Shown here: one piece after another, positions 27,862 to 40,625 of the stretch
Position numbering within the stretch: position 1 is the stretch's first letter
Layout: each line of letters begins with the position of its first letter
Origin: Torymus aiolomorphi
Taxonomy: Eukaryota; Arthropoda; Insecta; Hymenoptera; Torymidae
Direction of reading: 5' to 3'
Length of the DNA stretch: 64,000 nucleotides
Assembly: GCA_036365515.1 (NCBI GenBank)
Contig: CM070873.1
Span: 41,051,807 to 41,115,806, forward strand
Translations under genes and position numbers: made by a program
The notes under the pieces: generated by a model
What the model was told of the DNA's origin: nothing
The model's input: only the letters and a program-made list of their open reading frames with translations
Database searches by the model: none

Positions 27862-27891
27862 TGCTAGTGAATTGGTAGCGGTTTTTTTTCT
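27862..27891. repeat. diverged end fragment related to the 24.2-24.8 kb element
   Basis: GAATTGGTAGCGGTTTTTTT resembles the right end of the 24.2-kb element (GATTGGCAGCGGTTTTTTCC), and the bases before it (GAGAAAGC) resemble GAGGAAGC. No matching second end was identified nearby. Confidence 0.4.
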
Positions 27892-28417
27892 TCTATTTTT
27901 AAATAAAAAGACTTTTGACACTACAAAATAAAAGTACGTTCCAGCGTGTTAAAATATACGTTACGACTTAATATCAGAATAGCTAATAATGTTACTGTTG
28001 AGCAAGAGTACATATATGTAGACATTTCAAGAGCTTGGAAAAAAATATAATACTCAATTTTCAATGTAAAAACGCTACTGTCTGGCAAAATAAAATTCTA
28101 CATTTTTTCGCGAGTTTAATTAGGCGAGCCAGTCAATTATTGGCTAGTTGGAGTGCCGTAAGAAGGTAAGTGACCAATAAACTGACGAGACATGCTTCAC
28201 TGAAACTGCGTTTACAGCCGTGGTAATGCCGTACATGTACCGCCACGAGAGAAACAATTACCGGTTGTACCGAGAGTACAAGCATATGCAGACCAGTTGA
28301 GTGTATACAGTGTCGCAAAACTTCATTAACCGATGTCTATGACCGCCGCAATCCCGAGAACCCGGTAGAACTTATTTTAGTGTTAGACATACGTATAGAT
28401 GAGATCCTACAGTTACA

Positions 28418-28438
28418 GGGTTTGAACAATTCGAACCC
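28418..28438. repeat. 21-bp near-perfect palindrome
   Basis: GGGTTTGAACA at 28418-28428 is followed by the near reverse complement TTCGAACCC. It superficially resembles a tRNA B box on the minus strand, but no acceptor stem or A box fits. Confidence 0.6.
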
Positions 28439-30119
28439 TTCGCTCATTTAATAATACGTGCAGATAATACATATCATTCTTTCAAGCTTCCGAAACAAAA
28501 CTGCAAAATGGGTCTCAACGCACTGGTTTCTTTCCTTCCTTCATTCAACTTTCTCTAACTCTAGCTATATCAGCTCTGATTAATTTCGCCGTTGCATTTC
28601 AATTAGGCTTCAGTTGATCAATTTCTCTGTGGGTGATGCTCCAAACTTGATACTGCGAGTCAATTAATGTAGATAATTAGGAGCGCCTAGTTGCAAACGT
28701 TCAGTTACAGCTACTTCTGTATTAACGAGGAGTCGTGTTTCTGTTTTCGCATACACCATCAGACTCGTCCCGTTTGCGTTTCTTGTTTTTCCGTTGTTGT
28801 GATACACTTTATCTCTTGCAAGTCTATACTACTATTATACCTTTTACATCTGTTGAATTTTGCTGGAAAACGTGCCTGTGTTTATATGTACATTAACTTC
28901 GCGACTTCGAGGAGATATATACGTATATATCTATAGCGCCTGCGAGTTTCTTTCTGTTCCATATATCTATATACCAACCAGCTGCATTAGTATGCATCTG
29001 TTATTTATATACAACGATCGTCGCAGTGTGCTATGTATTTGCGCGTGGATTGTACATAGGTACAGTACATTTATATACACATTATACGTTGTTTGTCGAA
29101 TGGTTATTTATCCTCGTGTACTATTATACAATTTCATTACGTTATTCTATCTATCTCTCTCCACCAGCGTAGTGATAGTATATAAGTTGTATGTTGCTTG
29201 TTCCTACGAAGCCATGTACGTACGCGGGTAGGAGAGAAAGAACGATAAATACACGGGGCTCGTGAAACAGGTGGTACACATCTTGAGAGTAGAGCGTCGT
29301 TGGCGCGAGTCCAAAGCGAGAGATGTGTGCTGTTATGCGCAACAGCCTATATACACGCGCGACGATTTGTCACGTAGACTCAATTCGTCGGTGTGCGAAC
29401 GAGATTCTTGCGCCCGCCGCAACTGTGTGCGCATGATGACGATGGGCGTAACCAACACACGCTGCACGTGATATCTAAATTGCAAAATATTTACGTGGGT
29501 TAGCGGTTGATGATTGCGGGCCAGCTTATTGTGCGTAAAGTGTCCATGTACATCGAGTCGCTCTCCTTTTGTTTATCGTTGCTTTACGGGAGGACACGGT
29601 ATGTGCGCATTGAATTTAAATCAACCGGCAGTTCTGTCCGTTTGTCTGTCTGTCCGATGGTGAAAAAATAAACGCACACGTCGACCTGATTCGCGTGCAT
29701 GCCTGCGCGGGACTTTAAATGTGGCATGAGATAGCTTTCCCGTCCGAAGGATGAAGAGTCAAAGGCGAACAATCGCGAGGACTTTTCAGGCGAGTAAGTA
29801 CGATGAGGGTTCTGAAACGTTTATACACAATGCTTTTAGTCCGACGTCAAGGAAATGAACTTTCAAAGTTAGCCGCGGCTTTTTGATGATTGATTTCAAA
29901 CTGAAGAATGTAGCTCTAAAGTCCGGTATTTTATCCGTTATTAGGGGGAATACTTGACACTCGTAGTTCTCCACTTTTATGCTGCGATAGCAATCGGGTT
30001 TCCAAAACGGAAGCGGAAAAATCCATTCGATACACTCTTTCGGAGAAAAAAAGGTTCTCACACCAGCAGGACCGGATGATAATAGGAAGGTGCAGCCAAA
30101 TTTATTTCATTAAGCGAGG

Positions 30120-30330
30120 AAAGGGGAGAGAGAGAGAGAGTAGCTCGATGGATTTGGCGCTGGCTCGTGGAAAGCTTATTAATTTGTAAATATCATGCGG
30201 TCGCGGCGTAATTGTTCACGGGGGCAAGGGGACATTAGAGTGATTGCGGGCGCTCGCGAATTAGCGATGGACAATTCGCGCGGAGGGGTTTCATTTATAA
30301 AAGTAATTAGTAAATAGGGAGGGCGGCCGG
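30120..30330. other. GC-richer low-repeat block, possible conserved noncoding DNA
   Basis: After a short GA run at about 30127-30141, the sequence is GC-richer with AATTAGC, TAATTAG and GGTCGCGGCG-type words and no simple repeat. It differs from the AT-rich flanks, but function cannot be shown here. Confidence 0.2.
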
Positions 30331-30688
30331 GCGACGACCTCGGCGAGTTATATATATTTGTGTCGATTGAGGAAAGAAGAATTGCAATTCGGTTTAGTTG
30401 GAATTTCGAGCGAGTGAATTGGTATTTGTGCTAATGGTGCTGATTAATTATACGTGGGAACTATAAATACACATGTTATATTAAGTTTTATTCATTACTA
30501 TCATTATACTGTTTATCTGCCTTATTTTTCGGTTTTTACAGACTCTATATATAATTACCAATTTTCACTTTCATTTTTCAAGTACAACGAGATCACGATC
30601 TTATTCGTAATCGTATTTCTCTAGAAACAATAAAAAGGATCATCCACGAGTTTCCCGAACTTCGAGGGCTATCCCTGAGTCGTCATTC

Positions 30689-30690
<2 letters not shown>

Positions 30691-30742
<52 letters not shown>

Positions 30743-30763
30743 CTCTTTTCCTCTCTCTCTCTC
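30691..30763 (+). repeat. CT microsatellite
   Basis: A CT run to about 30736 followed by TTTC variants and a second CT run. GA-rich bases at about 30777-30791 could pair with it in RNA. Confidence 0.9.
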
Positions 30764-32285
30764 CAACGTACAAACTGAGAGAGAAAGAGAGCCGGGATAT
30801 GGACCGGACCGGTCTTTGATTCTCGCGATCTGGGTCGCGTGTGCCTTGATAAAGTTCAATTTAAAAGCAATCGGACGAACACACACACACAGACATAGCA
30901 TAGACGCGATCCACCGAAACATCAGCCGCAGCAACGTTTGCTCTCTCTCTCTCTTCCTTCGTCGACAAATCCTCGTAATCACCGGTAGGAAAAGACCGCG
31001 TAAATTGCTGCCGCTTCGTCCTCCTGTGTGCGCGCGCCCTCTTTCATCCGGTTATTATCAGATTTTACATCGCGTTTTCATATTTTTTTTTGTTTTAATT
31101 TCGACACTGGGATTAGATAAAAAAAAAAGGGGACGGCGGTCGATGTAACATGCGAAGACCCAATTCTTGAATCCAAATAGCGTATTCCTACAGTCGGTGT
31201 GATATGAATCACTCGCCTCGGCACCTGACTTACGTGCGTACGCCGTTTCCTGGGATTCTCCGGTGCATATATATAACGCGTATACCGGTGAAAGTTGGGG
31301 GGTAAAATGAAGCGTAAAACACAGTGTAGGCGGTATATAACCGCAGCACGCGGTCCCTGCACTTTCCTTATTTTTATTGCTCCCATCCGCCCGTCCGCGA
31401 GAAGGAAAAAAACCTGTCGAGAAGAGGCGAATGTTTGACGACGCGAGCCATAACAGAGGCGGGATTCTTTCTCCATTACGCGCCAGCCTCTAAATCATTG
31501 GGACGGGAGTGGGCTTTGCTTCCGGACATCAATCAAGTATTGGTCTTGTGAAACCGTAAAATTTGAACGTATAAAAGATTTTTCCCAAATCCAATCTATT
31601 CTTATCAAATTTTTGTATACGCTTCTTATTATCAATGTTGAAATTAAAGCATATAGTTACGTCGTTCGCGAGTTTCTTCGTGGCTCGGCTGCGAGTCAAA
31701 AAAAGTATGTAATATTCAAAGAGAACAAAAAGTGTATGATAACGTCAAAGTGAAAAAATATTAACAAGCTGTACCGCATTGAGAGACACACAACTGTACA
31801 TATAGCAATACGAATATACTGTACCGAATAATATAGTGCTTGCTGTTTCTGCTCCTTTCGCAATTTTTCTACATTCTCATCTTGTCTTTTAAAAAGCCTC
31901 TCCGACCAGCAGAATCTTCAATTCACGAAAACTCACTCCCCCCTAACACCTTCTCCTGAATAATTTTTAATATTTTACAGTCTTTGCTAATTTTTACCTT
32001 TTTTTTTGCTGGGACTGGAGCCACATCGCCAAAGGAACTGCTATAGTCTTCCGTCCACCTTTTTTCCTCGCCTTTTTCTCTCTCTCTCTCTCTCTTTTCT
32101 TTTAATAATATATAATTTTCTTCTTCCGTCGAAGGCAAATGCAGACATTGTATACGCGTATACGACACTGTAAATTAAGACTATATATACATGTAGCGAC
32201 CGGCAAATAGAAAAAACAAAAAAATAAAATCAACAAAGCATATATCATCGTACATGAGGGTGTGCGTGTGTATATGATGTTCCAG

Positions 32286-32372
32286 GTGTGACGATCCTGT
32301 TGTCTCAGACGGTGTTTTCGCTGCTGGTGGCCCACGTGTTGACCCGAACCTCCGAAGCGGTGCCGCTTATAG
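32286..32372 (+). CDS. nAChRalpha6: nicotinic acetylcholine receptor alpha6-type subunit, alternative exon 8 copy 3 (divergent TM2)
   Basis: This is the third and most divergent version of the TM2 exon. Seen: acceptor AG at 32284-32285, 87 nt, phase 1 at both ends, donor GT at 32373-32374. The helix reads GVTILLSQTVFSLLVAH and the linker has LTRTSEAVPLI. Against copy 1 it has Gln for Leu at 11', Ser for Leu at 15', Leu for Asn at 16', and His for Glu at 20'. In the linker, Thr replaces the Pro at 23' and Arg follows. Leu 9' is kept, so a working gate is likely. Loss of the acidic outer ring should change cation and calcium permeation, by analogy with alpha7 mutagenesis; this is inference. It matches copy 1 at 19 of 28 complete codons and copy 2 at 17 of 28. 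The frame is intact, with conserved splice sites, so a pseudo-exon is unlikely. Confidence 0.9.
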
Positions 32373-32394
32373 GTACCGATTGTGTCAATACACG

Positions 32395-32423
32395 TCCTCC
32401 TTATTTCTCTCTCTCGGCTTTCA
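32395..32423 (+). promoter_or_regulatory. CU-rich tract downstream of copy 3 donor
   Basis: A purine-poor run begins about 22 bases after the donor and ends in TTTCAG at 32418-32423, which resembles a decoy 3' splice site. It is the shortest of the three post-donor tracts. Confidence 0.4.
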
Positions 32424-35222
32424 GATTAAACTGCTCGAGGGAAGAACAGATGCCTCAGATCGGATTTTATTCTTTTATTCAATTCAAAGTTATGTACTAT
32501 CTGGTAAAATGTTCATTAAAGAGCTAAAGTTCAAATATATTTTATTGAAGATGGATGGAAGCAAGTAGAAAAAAGTATTTTTTTATTGTTAAATTATATT
32601 GAGAACTTTACGTATTGATGTTTTGGAGATAGAGAAGAAATTAATAATATAATTGTCCGATCTTCGGTAGCGCTTCCCCGCCCTCTACTACTGTTTTATT
32701 TTCAACCTGCGTTATACTTTACATATATACATTTTTCAGAGCCCCTTATCTGCTGGCTACCATCGTTTTCCTATTTTATTTGCCCATCTTTTAGTCATAC
32801 CTCTCCCTTCCTTTTTTTTATCTCGCCTTTAATCTAAAAGACACCTGTATCATCGGATTTTACGCTTTCAGGAAGGAAGCACTTTTCACCCCTCGTTTCT
32901 CCCTTTTACTCTTTTATTAGACCCACCCTCCTTCAATCCCTTTCACAGTTTTCGACGCCTCTTTTTCTTTCTCACACATTATTCTTTTCACTATAACACC
33001 CTCCACTTTTAATCTTTTGTTTTTACACATTTTTCTTTTATTTTTTCATACATAAAAAATATAAAAACCTATAAAACGAATATTAATCATAAAAGATTCT
33101 CAAGGAAACTGACACTCTGCCTGATTCTATGCAGTAGAGTAGTATACTTTCTCTCTTCCTTTTTTTTCCATTTCGTTTTCAAGATAAAGGAGAACCATGG
33201 CTATATACTCCGCGTCAGCGCAGCACGCAATAATTATTCACGAGCTCTTTTGACCACCGGTTTTTCTCTTGCTATGTTTCTCTCGATCCTATAGATATTA
33301 TACATATTATATAATGTGTGTTCGGCTTTTGTGAAATGAAAACAGTGACGATGTAATCTTCAATATATATATGCTAAAAACCACCGCCTCTTAACAATGA
33401 AACGATAAAAGATTCTTAAATAAAATTTCTCTTGTATACTTTTTTCTTATAAATCTGTTATTAAAAGCAGCGTATTTATCGCAAAAATTCGAGCATGACT
33501 TACTTCAATACATGAATAAAGTATACGTTCTAATTTCATCAAGAGTGTTGTAAACTTCTCTTTGTAAATCTATTATATATAGTATGCATTCTTGTAAACT
33601 GCACCTTAAGTACTGTTATAATCAATAACTTATACTTTCAATCACAGTTAATATTTAATATACTTTATCTAATAAACTATGCAAGAAATATAAATATAGA
33701 TATATAATTAAAAGAAAATTTTAAAAATACTTCGTGAATAATAATTGAGTGGACTCGTTAAAAACTTTTCAAATACATTTTAATTTGATTTTCATAAAAA
33801 CACTTTTAACCTTATTCCAGTTCTCTTTCATTAAAGAATATTACCTAATAAACATTATGACGATGACTTGAGGATTGAGAATTAAAGGATGTCTTACAAT
33901 TGGCACAAACTTCAGTTGTAACGGCATCAGTGTCTTACATTAAAAATATCTAATTATGCAATGTTTCCTAAAATTTGAAAATTAACGAAAAAGGATAAAC
34001 TGATTCTTTGTTCCCAGGCCAAATTGCAGAAAATCTATTGAAATATACAAAGACAAAATTTGATACATTTTATTGTCCACATAATTTTTCAAATTTCACC
34101 TTTGATTTCTATTAGTTTTTTTCCGAATTGTACGTTGGAGTTACATCATCAGTTTGTCTTCACCAGACAACTAAACTCTCAAAATTTTAAAAATGACCAG
34201 TAATAATAATATATTCTCTAAAAGTCCATATGGATATACGCCATTCTCTCACAAGGTACTGTATAACGTTGAATACAGCATGGTCATTGTCATAATTCAT
34301 TAAACCGTCATCTGCTTCCTTTCATTTGCTTTACACTCCTGATCCATCCGTCATTAAGGTAGTCTTCTCCAACGTCGAGAATAAAAACTGCAAACGAATA
34401 AAACCACTGATACGTTTTAAAGCAAATACACAATGCGCTGCTGCATAGAACTGTAATAGATATTTAATAGCCTGTTAGACACTTACTTTAACGTCACTAT
34501 AAAGCGAAGCGGCCGAAGTCAACTTGGAAATGTGAATGCATCCTAAAAGTAATTAAATATAATCATTACACCCTTATAAATGCACTCTATTTGCAAGATG
34601 AAAGCTTTGAAATTTCCAATTCAACTTCGACGCCGAATCTAAGTAAGACAATGTATACACTCGACGGACGCTTATGTTACTTGTCGCGTCTCTTCGACAC
34701 ACGAGGACTACCTTAACATAACCCAGTAACCGTTCGAACGAATTCCTCTCCGTTCCCGTTTCTTCTCCCCCTTGAAAATTCGGTAAATAGTATATTAGAA
34801 TACAGCCCGTCTAATCGAGATTTTTATGAGTGGAAGTATAAAGAAAACGAAATCGACGGTTAGTGAGAGAAGGTGAAGAAGAATCGTTGGGTCGCTGTTG
34901 ATTTCCTTTTTTGCTGTTCAAACACATGGTACATAAGAAATAAAGATGCCAGAAATATATAACATATAATTCTGCGAAAAAGTAACCACTTGTTGATTAT
35001 AAAACGCTTGATATCTCGGAATTCGTTAAAATTGTCTATATATGATTGTTAAAAATGTTGGTCCCAATAACGCTGAGAAGCCTGTAACTTAAAAACAGGT
35101 CAAACAGAACATTTGCAAACGGCATTGTATTGAATTTCCATCTTAAATTTAGGTTGCAAAATTTCATTTCGAGGTATATACGACGCGAAAAGTCATTTTG
35201 AGAACGCAACCCGTTCGCAAAT

Positions 35223-35265
35223 TTCACAGCTCAACACCCGCGGGCGTTCAATTCACAGCTCAACA
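35223..35265 (+). repeat. 14-bp direct repeat
   Basis: TTCACAGCTCAACA occurs at 35223-35236 and again at 35252-35265, with a CCCGCGGGCG palindrome-containing spacer. The cause is unknown; the surrounding 34.99-35.31 kb has the look of decayed repeat DNA (ATATCTCGGA twice). Confidence 0.6.
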
Positions 35266-35568
35266 ATATCAAATATAATAAAACCTCATATCTCGGATAC
35301 CGCAATATAACTTGATTCGTAAGAGCGTCCTAAAGTGATTCTTCCGCGATAATCGGCCGTGTCTAAAAAGCGAAAGCAAGAAAGCTCTCTCCCTCTTTTC
35401 GCGCTCGCTCGCACGTGCCATTACCGCCACCGTCGATAACAAGTTCCGGATGAATTTACAAGTCGCCCGCTGCTGGAAGCGTGCCCAAGCCATCGAGATT
35501 AATTTCTCGGGCGCTGGGCCGACAGGACAGCGTTATTAAAGTGTCGGACGAGTTTGCTCCCCTTTTTT

Positions 35569-35591
35569 CTCTCTCTCTCTCTCTCTCTCTT
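35569..35591 (+). repeat. CT microsatellite
   Basis: A pure CT run bracketed by T runs. Confidence 0.9.
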
Positions 35592-38500
35592 TTTCATCGC
35601 ACTTTGGCGCTGAAATGCAGTGGCAATTGTGGCACCCGCGCGCGATCAGTTTATCGCTCGGTGCTATTTTCAAATGTGTCGGTGGATTTTTTCATCTGTG
35701 TATCCGTATTAATTTCAATGTAAGGGTGAAGCTTCGCGGCGAAATTTACGAGCGCGCCAGCATAAAAATTGCTAGCAGGATTTTCGGCCTTTGTACTTTT
35801 TTATGGGGAACGTCCTCAATACTTCCGGTAGTGATGATTAGATATTGTAACAGTGCTTATACACTTTTTCGAATACCTTTGCAAATAAAATAAGTTAAAC
35901 TCGAGTTTTCTGATAATAATAATAATAATAATTTTTACTTACACTGATATTGCAACTTTTAACAGAATTGGCCATGTTTTTCAAAAAGTTGAACTCAGCA
36001 CGTAATACGCGAACAAAGATACATTTGCACAGAAAAAAAAACGTTAATCTGCCAGGGGAAAAAGTCAAAAAGTCCTGGTAGTTTACTCACGACCCGGAAT
36101 TCCTCGACGCAAAAAGAGAGTAATGGAAAGTACTACCGATACTTCAGCTCGTTAAGCGCGCGAGCCCGAAAAATAAACAACTCGAGAGACGCGCGCACGC
36201 ATTAAATCTGCACTTTTTTTCCATTATCCCCACCACCACCACCGATAAAAGTCAGCGGCAAAATCACCGAACTCTTAAATTCCCGCGTATATATATTTTC
36301 ACTTTTCCGCCACGCGCGCAAATCGTCGCGTGCGCTTCGACAGTCATTATTATTCGATAATCGAATGGACAGTTTAATTCCGTTTATTTTTTTTCCTCTC
36401 TTGCCTGTATTTTGCGTATTTTATTTTTTTCGGGCGTCGCTGACGCGAACGAATCTGTACACCGCGTGTTAGCAGAGCTGGACGTTTCATACACGTGGGG
36501 GGAGGTAAAGAGCGCGTGTTTTTGTCGCCTCCTCGCGACGCGCTTTTTGTTTTTCAGCAAAAATAATTGGTTTGCCGATCCGGTTAAGAAAATAGTGCGC
36601 GATTTAATTTCGTCGTGTTTATGAGTGTGAATTGCGGTGGCGAGCGCAGATAAGTTTAGCAAATTTAGCAAAGTGGTATTATAAGGTTTCTAAAAAGAAA
36701 AAATTACTAGGAACCCAGAAAAAGAGTACGTGTTTAGCTTGAAAGAGTTTTTTTTTTTCTGCAAAAATAAATGAAAACAAAAACATTACTACGTTACTAA
36801 ATACACGCAAAGTACATACCACCACATAGCTTATCGATACCGTAACTCGGTAATCTGCACTTACACGTTTGAAAATCAAGTCCCTTCCATAAAATGTTGT
36901 TATCCTTCATTAAAATAAAAGTAACGCCGCAGCACTCAAAAATATTTATATATAAAGATATATACAGCGTGAATGTGAAAATCGACCGCGTGCGAGAACA
37001 CTCGAGCGCGCAATAACTTTCGTAATATCGTATAGCCTGGAATGTCCCGCGATCGCAATAAATGAACCGATGATAAAGATAAAACTTAGTCGTTGGGTAA
37101 AATCATACTTGCTCGCGCCGCACTTACAATAAAAGCCAATGGGCTGCTACATCAAAGCGAATAGCTCCCATACAGCCGGCGAAGAATCCTTCCGAATTAA
37201 CGCCGCGATTTCGTAATAAGCTTGTTCCCTCTCTCTCCATCAGTCATTAACCGCAAGAGAAGCAACAAAACGACGTATCTAATTTTGCCCCGGGCACGTG
37301 CACGATCGTATACGCGCGTGAATATTCAGACAGGCAGGAGAGAGGGCAAGAAAATTCCCGCCGGGAGAATTTGACTCGGGCAATAATGGCCCGACTGGGA
37401 GGCGATTTTACACTCGCACGCGCGCAATCCGATTACGACTTGGCTCGTGCGAGATCCTAATTGCGAGAGAATTTTCGGCACGCAATCGATCGCCAGCGGG
37501 TGCAGTATAGCAGATACATTCGCTTGGATATGTATATATACGGAGCTTTGCAAGCACAGACGCTCGCGTGCTGCCAGGGATGATTTAATTGCGAGACGAA
37601 TTTCCGATTGAGAATTCTTGAATGGTTTCGTGTGTTGCTTTTCTCGAATTTGAAGTATAAGCTACGGTTCTCTGAATTAGAAGAACAAAAGCGTGTAATG
37701 TCAGTTCCATTCGTCCACAAAAATCATCGTACATTCTAATGTCCCAACCGAGAATTAATAACGAATTCCGAGCGTGCAGTTGAATCCAACTCTTCTCTCT
37801 TCCCTCTCTCTCTCTTTCTCTGCGAAAATAAAACCATCAGGTGCTATATCATCGACAACCTCGGCAGCGTCTACATATAGCATCCGCAGGAATCGACGCA
37901 GCGAAGTTTTGAAAGCAGACCCGCGCGTGTGGGAGGTGGAGAAAAATGGTAAAAGTTTGCGCGGCTCGTGTCGTCTCCTTCTACGACGTCCGGTAAATTT
38001 TTCAGAAATTCCACCGGTGAGAAATGCGCGGCCGCGGCGGTGCCGTTAACGATCGCGGGAGCTTGTTTTTCGGATCTCGCTCGTCTCCCTCCATTTTCCT
38101 TCTATATTTTTTTTTTCTGGCAGTTTTCGAACGCACATTCGGCTATTTTGTGACATGGGTCGATGTAAAGTTTTTTATTTTTCGAATTCGGGATGACTTT
38201 ATTTTCGTTTTATGGTCGTTGTTTGCAAAGCAAAACTCGTGCCGCGACGAAGAAAATAGAAAATTTTAAAGTGAATATATTTACATCCTATACTTTCCTT
38301 GAACTCATTAGAAGCCATTACCATAAAATCCTTCGGTGTGTAATTAAAACAATGCGTGGTAGTCAGTATCAGTTTTACATTACGAACTGTAATAAAAGAA
38401 TAGCATTAAAGGTGCGGTTATTTCCCCGCGGCACAGCAGTTATACTTATTCGGAATATCTCGAAAACCTTTTGCATCTCCTGCAACATCTTAGCTAACCA

Positions 38501-39481
38501 AAAATTTCCGTTACTGCCTTTAGTCGAGAAATATAACCATCTTGAATTTGTCCAATCAGATCGCACACTGACTGCCTCGCATATATACACACATCTCGTT
38601 CCTATCCTATAAACAAAAAGCAATGCTAAAAACCGAGAGCGAGAAAAAAAAATACAAACCCCTTGACTCGCATAACGTACAATATATAACAACAACACAC
38701 TGCATGATGAAAAGTGTAAATTGTAAAAATTGTCGCAGCCGCTGCGTGGGCCGCACGCGCGCCGCATTGTTATAGTGCGCGGGCCTGCTGTGGAACGCTG
38801 CGAGCGCTAAAATGCTCTTGAAATCCTCCTAAATAAACCTCGATGCGGTGAGGGCGAGTATTACTACTGTACTACCATAATCTATTTGTATAAATAATGC
38901 ATTACCGTATAATATTATATAAACACGCTCTTCCAGTGTACACATCATCACCTTTCCTTATACTGTGCTGTTGTTACAACCGCATATGGATATCTAGAAC
39001 TCTTAGTTTTTTTTTATTGTGCATTAGAAAAGCTATGAGCGTGAGAGAGCTTGCTTGGGTTGTTGTGCACCTTCACATAATTGTCCCTTGAAAAGCCTTC
39101 TTCTCAGATTCGCTCGGTTACACTCTCGTGAAAAAATTAATTTTTCGTTATACTTTTGTCCTTAAAATTTTCTCTCGTATCGTCAAAAGCTTCGTTCAGT
39201 CCATCAACGTTACGCCACTCGAGTAACTGCGGTATAGTATAGTAACGTTATCTCTAAATGTTCAACCAAAACAAGCGTATAGAATCAACAATCTTTCGCG
39301 CCTCCGGTTACGAGTACGCGTACGTGTCGTTATCTGAGAAGATCGTAATTATACTGTGACCGCGCGCGTGAACGCGTCTATTACGGATTATTGATGTACA
39401 CGCCTAAAGTACCGATCAATGACTCCTTCTCAAAGTACACAATGGACGCACGCATATACACACGCGCACGCGTTATAGGGA

Positions 39482-39492
39482 GGGGGGGGGGG
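39482..39492 (+). repeat. poly-G run
   Basis: Eleven consecutive G residues, preceded by GGGA. It may form G-quadruplex-like structure and is prone to length error. Confidence 0.8.
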
Positions 39493-40183
39493 CTAATCAT
39501 ACGGCGAGAGAAGAGGCAGCTAATGATATGCATTAAGCAGCGGCAATTGCTTAGATGTCATACTTACTGTCAGTTCGGCCCCCGTTAATGGAACTTAGCG
39601 CCCGGATTAATTCGTAATCTGCATCTCACCCGCAGCGGAAGGACTGGAGGGAGAGAATCAATTAGCTAAATAAGTTGGTAGCACGGCGTATGTATGCGCG
39701 AGGTTCTGTATAAGACGGAGTTTGTAACTTAATAATTCGAAGGTATTGTGTATTAATGATGTTTGAAAAGTACCGGTATTTTAAGAACGGTGAGGCAATA
39801 CGGGGGCATTTAGCTTCTTCAAACTTGATTTATTATTTATTGTATTCTATATAATGTTGATTTTTAATGAAAAACTTTGTAATTTTAAGAAAAAATTTGG
39901 ATAAAAATGTGTTTCATGAAGTTGTTACAGAGATTAATGATGAATCTCTTTAAAAATGATTGTCGTGGTTATGAAATGTAAAGTGTTTAAATATTTATGT
40001 ATTAAATTTACTGTTTAAAAACAAAATTTCAAAACTTAAGCGCCAGGTATCGACAACCGTTCTCTATTTTCATCGCTGAGCTCGGACGATAAATGTGTAT
40101 TACACTAGAAAATTAGCCTAGTTATATTAAGATTTATAATAGTTCTAGCAAAATTATTGAAAATACAAATTTTCTGATATATA

Positions 40184-40625
40184 GGGTGACTACACCAGTA
40201 TTGGAACAGTCACCAGTTAACGAACATTTTCTTTATACATGTATATGAAAATATCCAGCTTTCTATGTATTGTTTATCTAACATAACGATAATTTTCGAA
40301 TCCTTGAAAATTTTTATTTCATTTTATATAAAGATTCTGCATAAAAGAAATTATCTTGTTAAGAATAAAATCATAAAATCGCTGCTATTGTTTCTTCACT
40401 GGCGATGTATTCCTTCACTTTATTGGTTTTTAGGAGATATTTACAGATTTTCATTAAATAAAATTTTTACTTCGATTCTTTATTTAAAATTTGCTCGACG
40501 TAAAGTTTGAACATTTTAGAATATAAATTTCAAAAGGGTTTTACTTTTAATCCATTTTTAAACCACTTAATTAAATAATAAAAGTTACAATTTCCTTATT
40601 CGTTCATTCACTGGTGAAGTCACCC
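40184..40625. mobile_element. 442-bp MITE with TA target duplication (Tc1/mariner-like)
   Basis: The left end GGGTGACTACACCAGT and right end ACTGGTGAAGTCACCC are inverted repeats with one mismatch in 16. TA dinucleotides sit immediately outside both ends (40182-40183 and 40626-40627), the target duplication used by Tc1/mariner elements. The interior is AT-rich; an 81-residue frame inside shows no transposase motif. It is non-autonomous. Confidence 0.75.

Noticed and set aside
28418..28438. tRNA B-box-like sequence on the minus strand
   Set aside because: The motif is a palindrome; no A box, acceptor stem or anticodon arm could be fitted around it.
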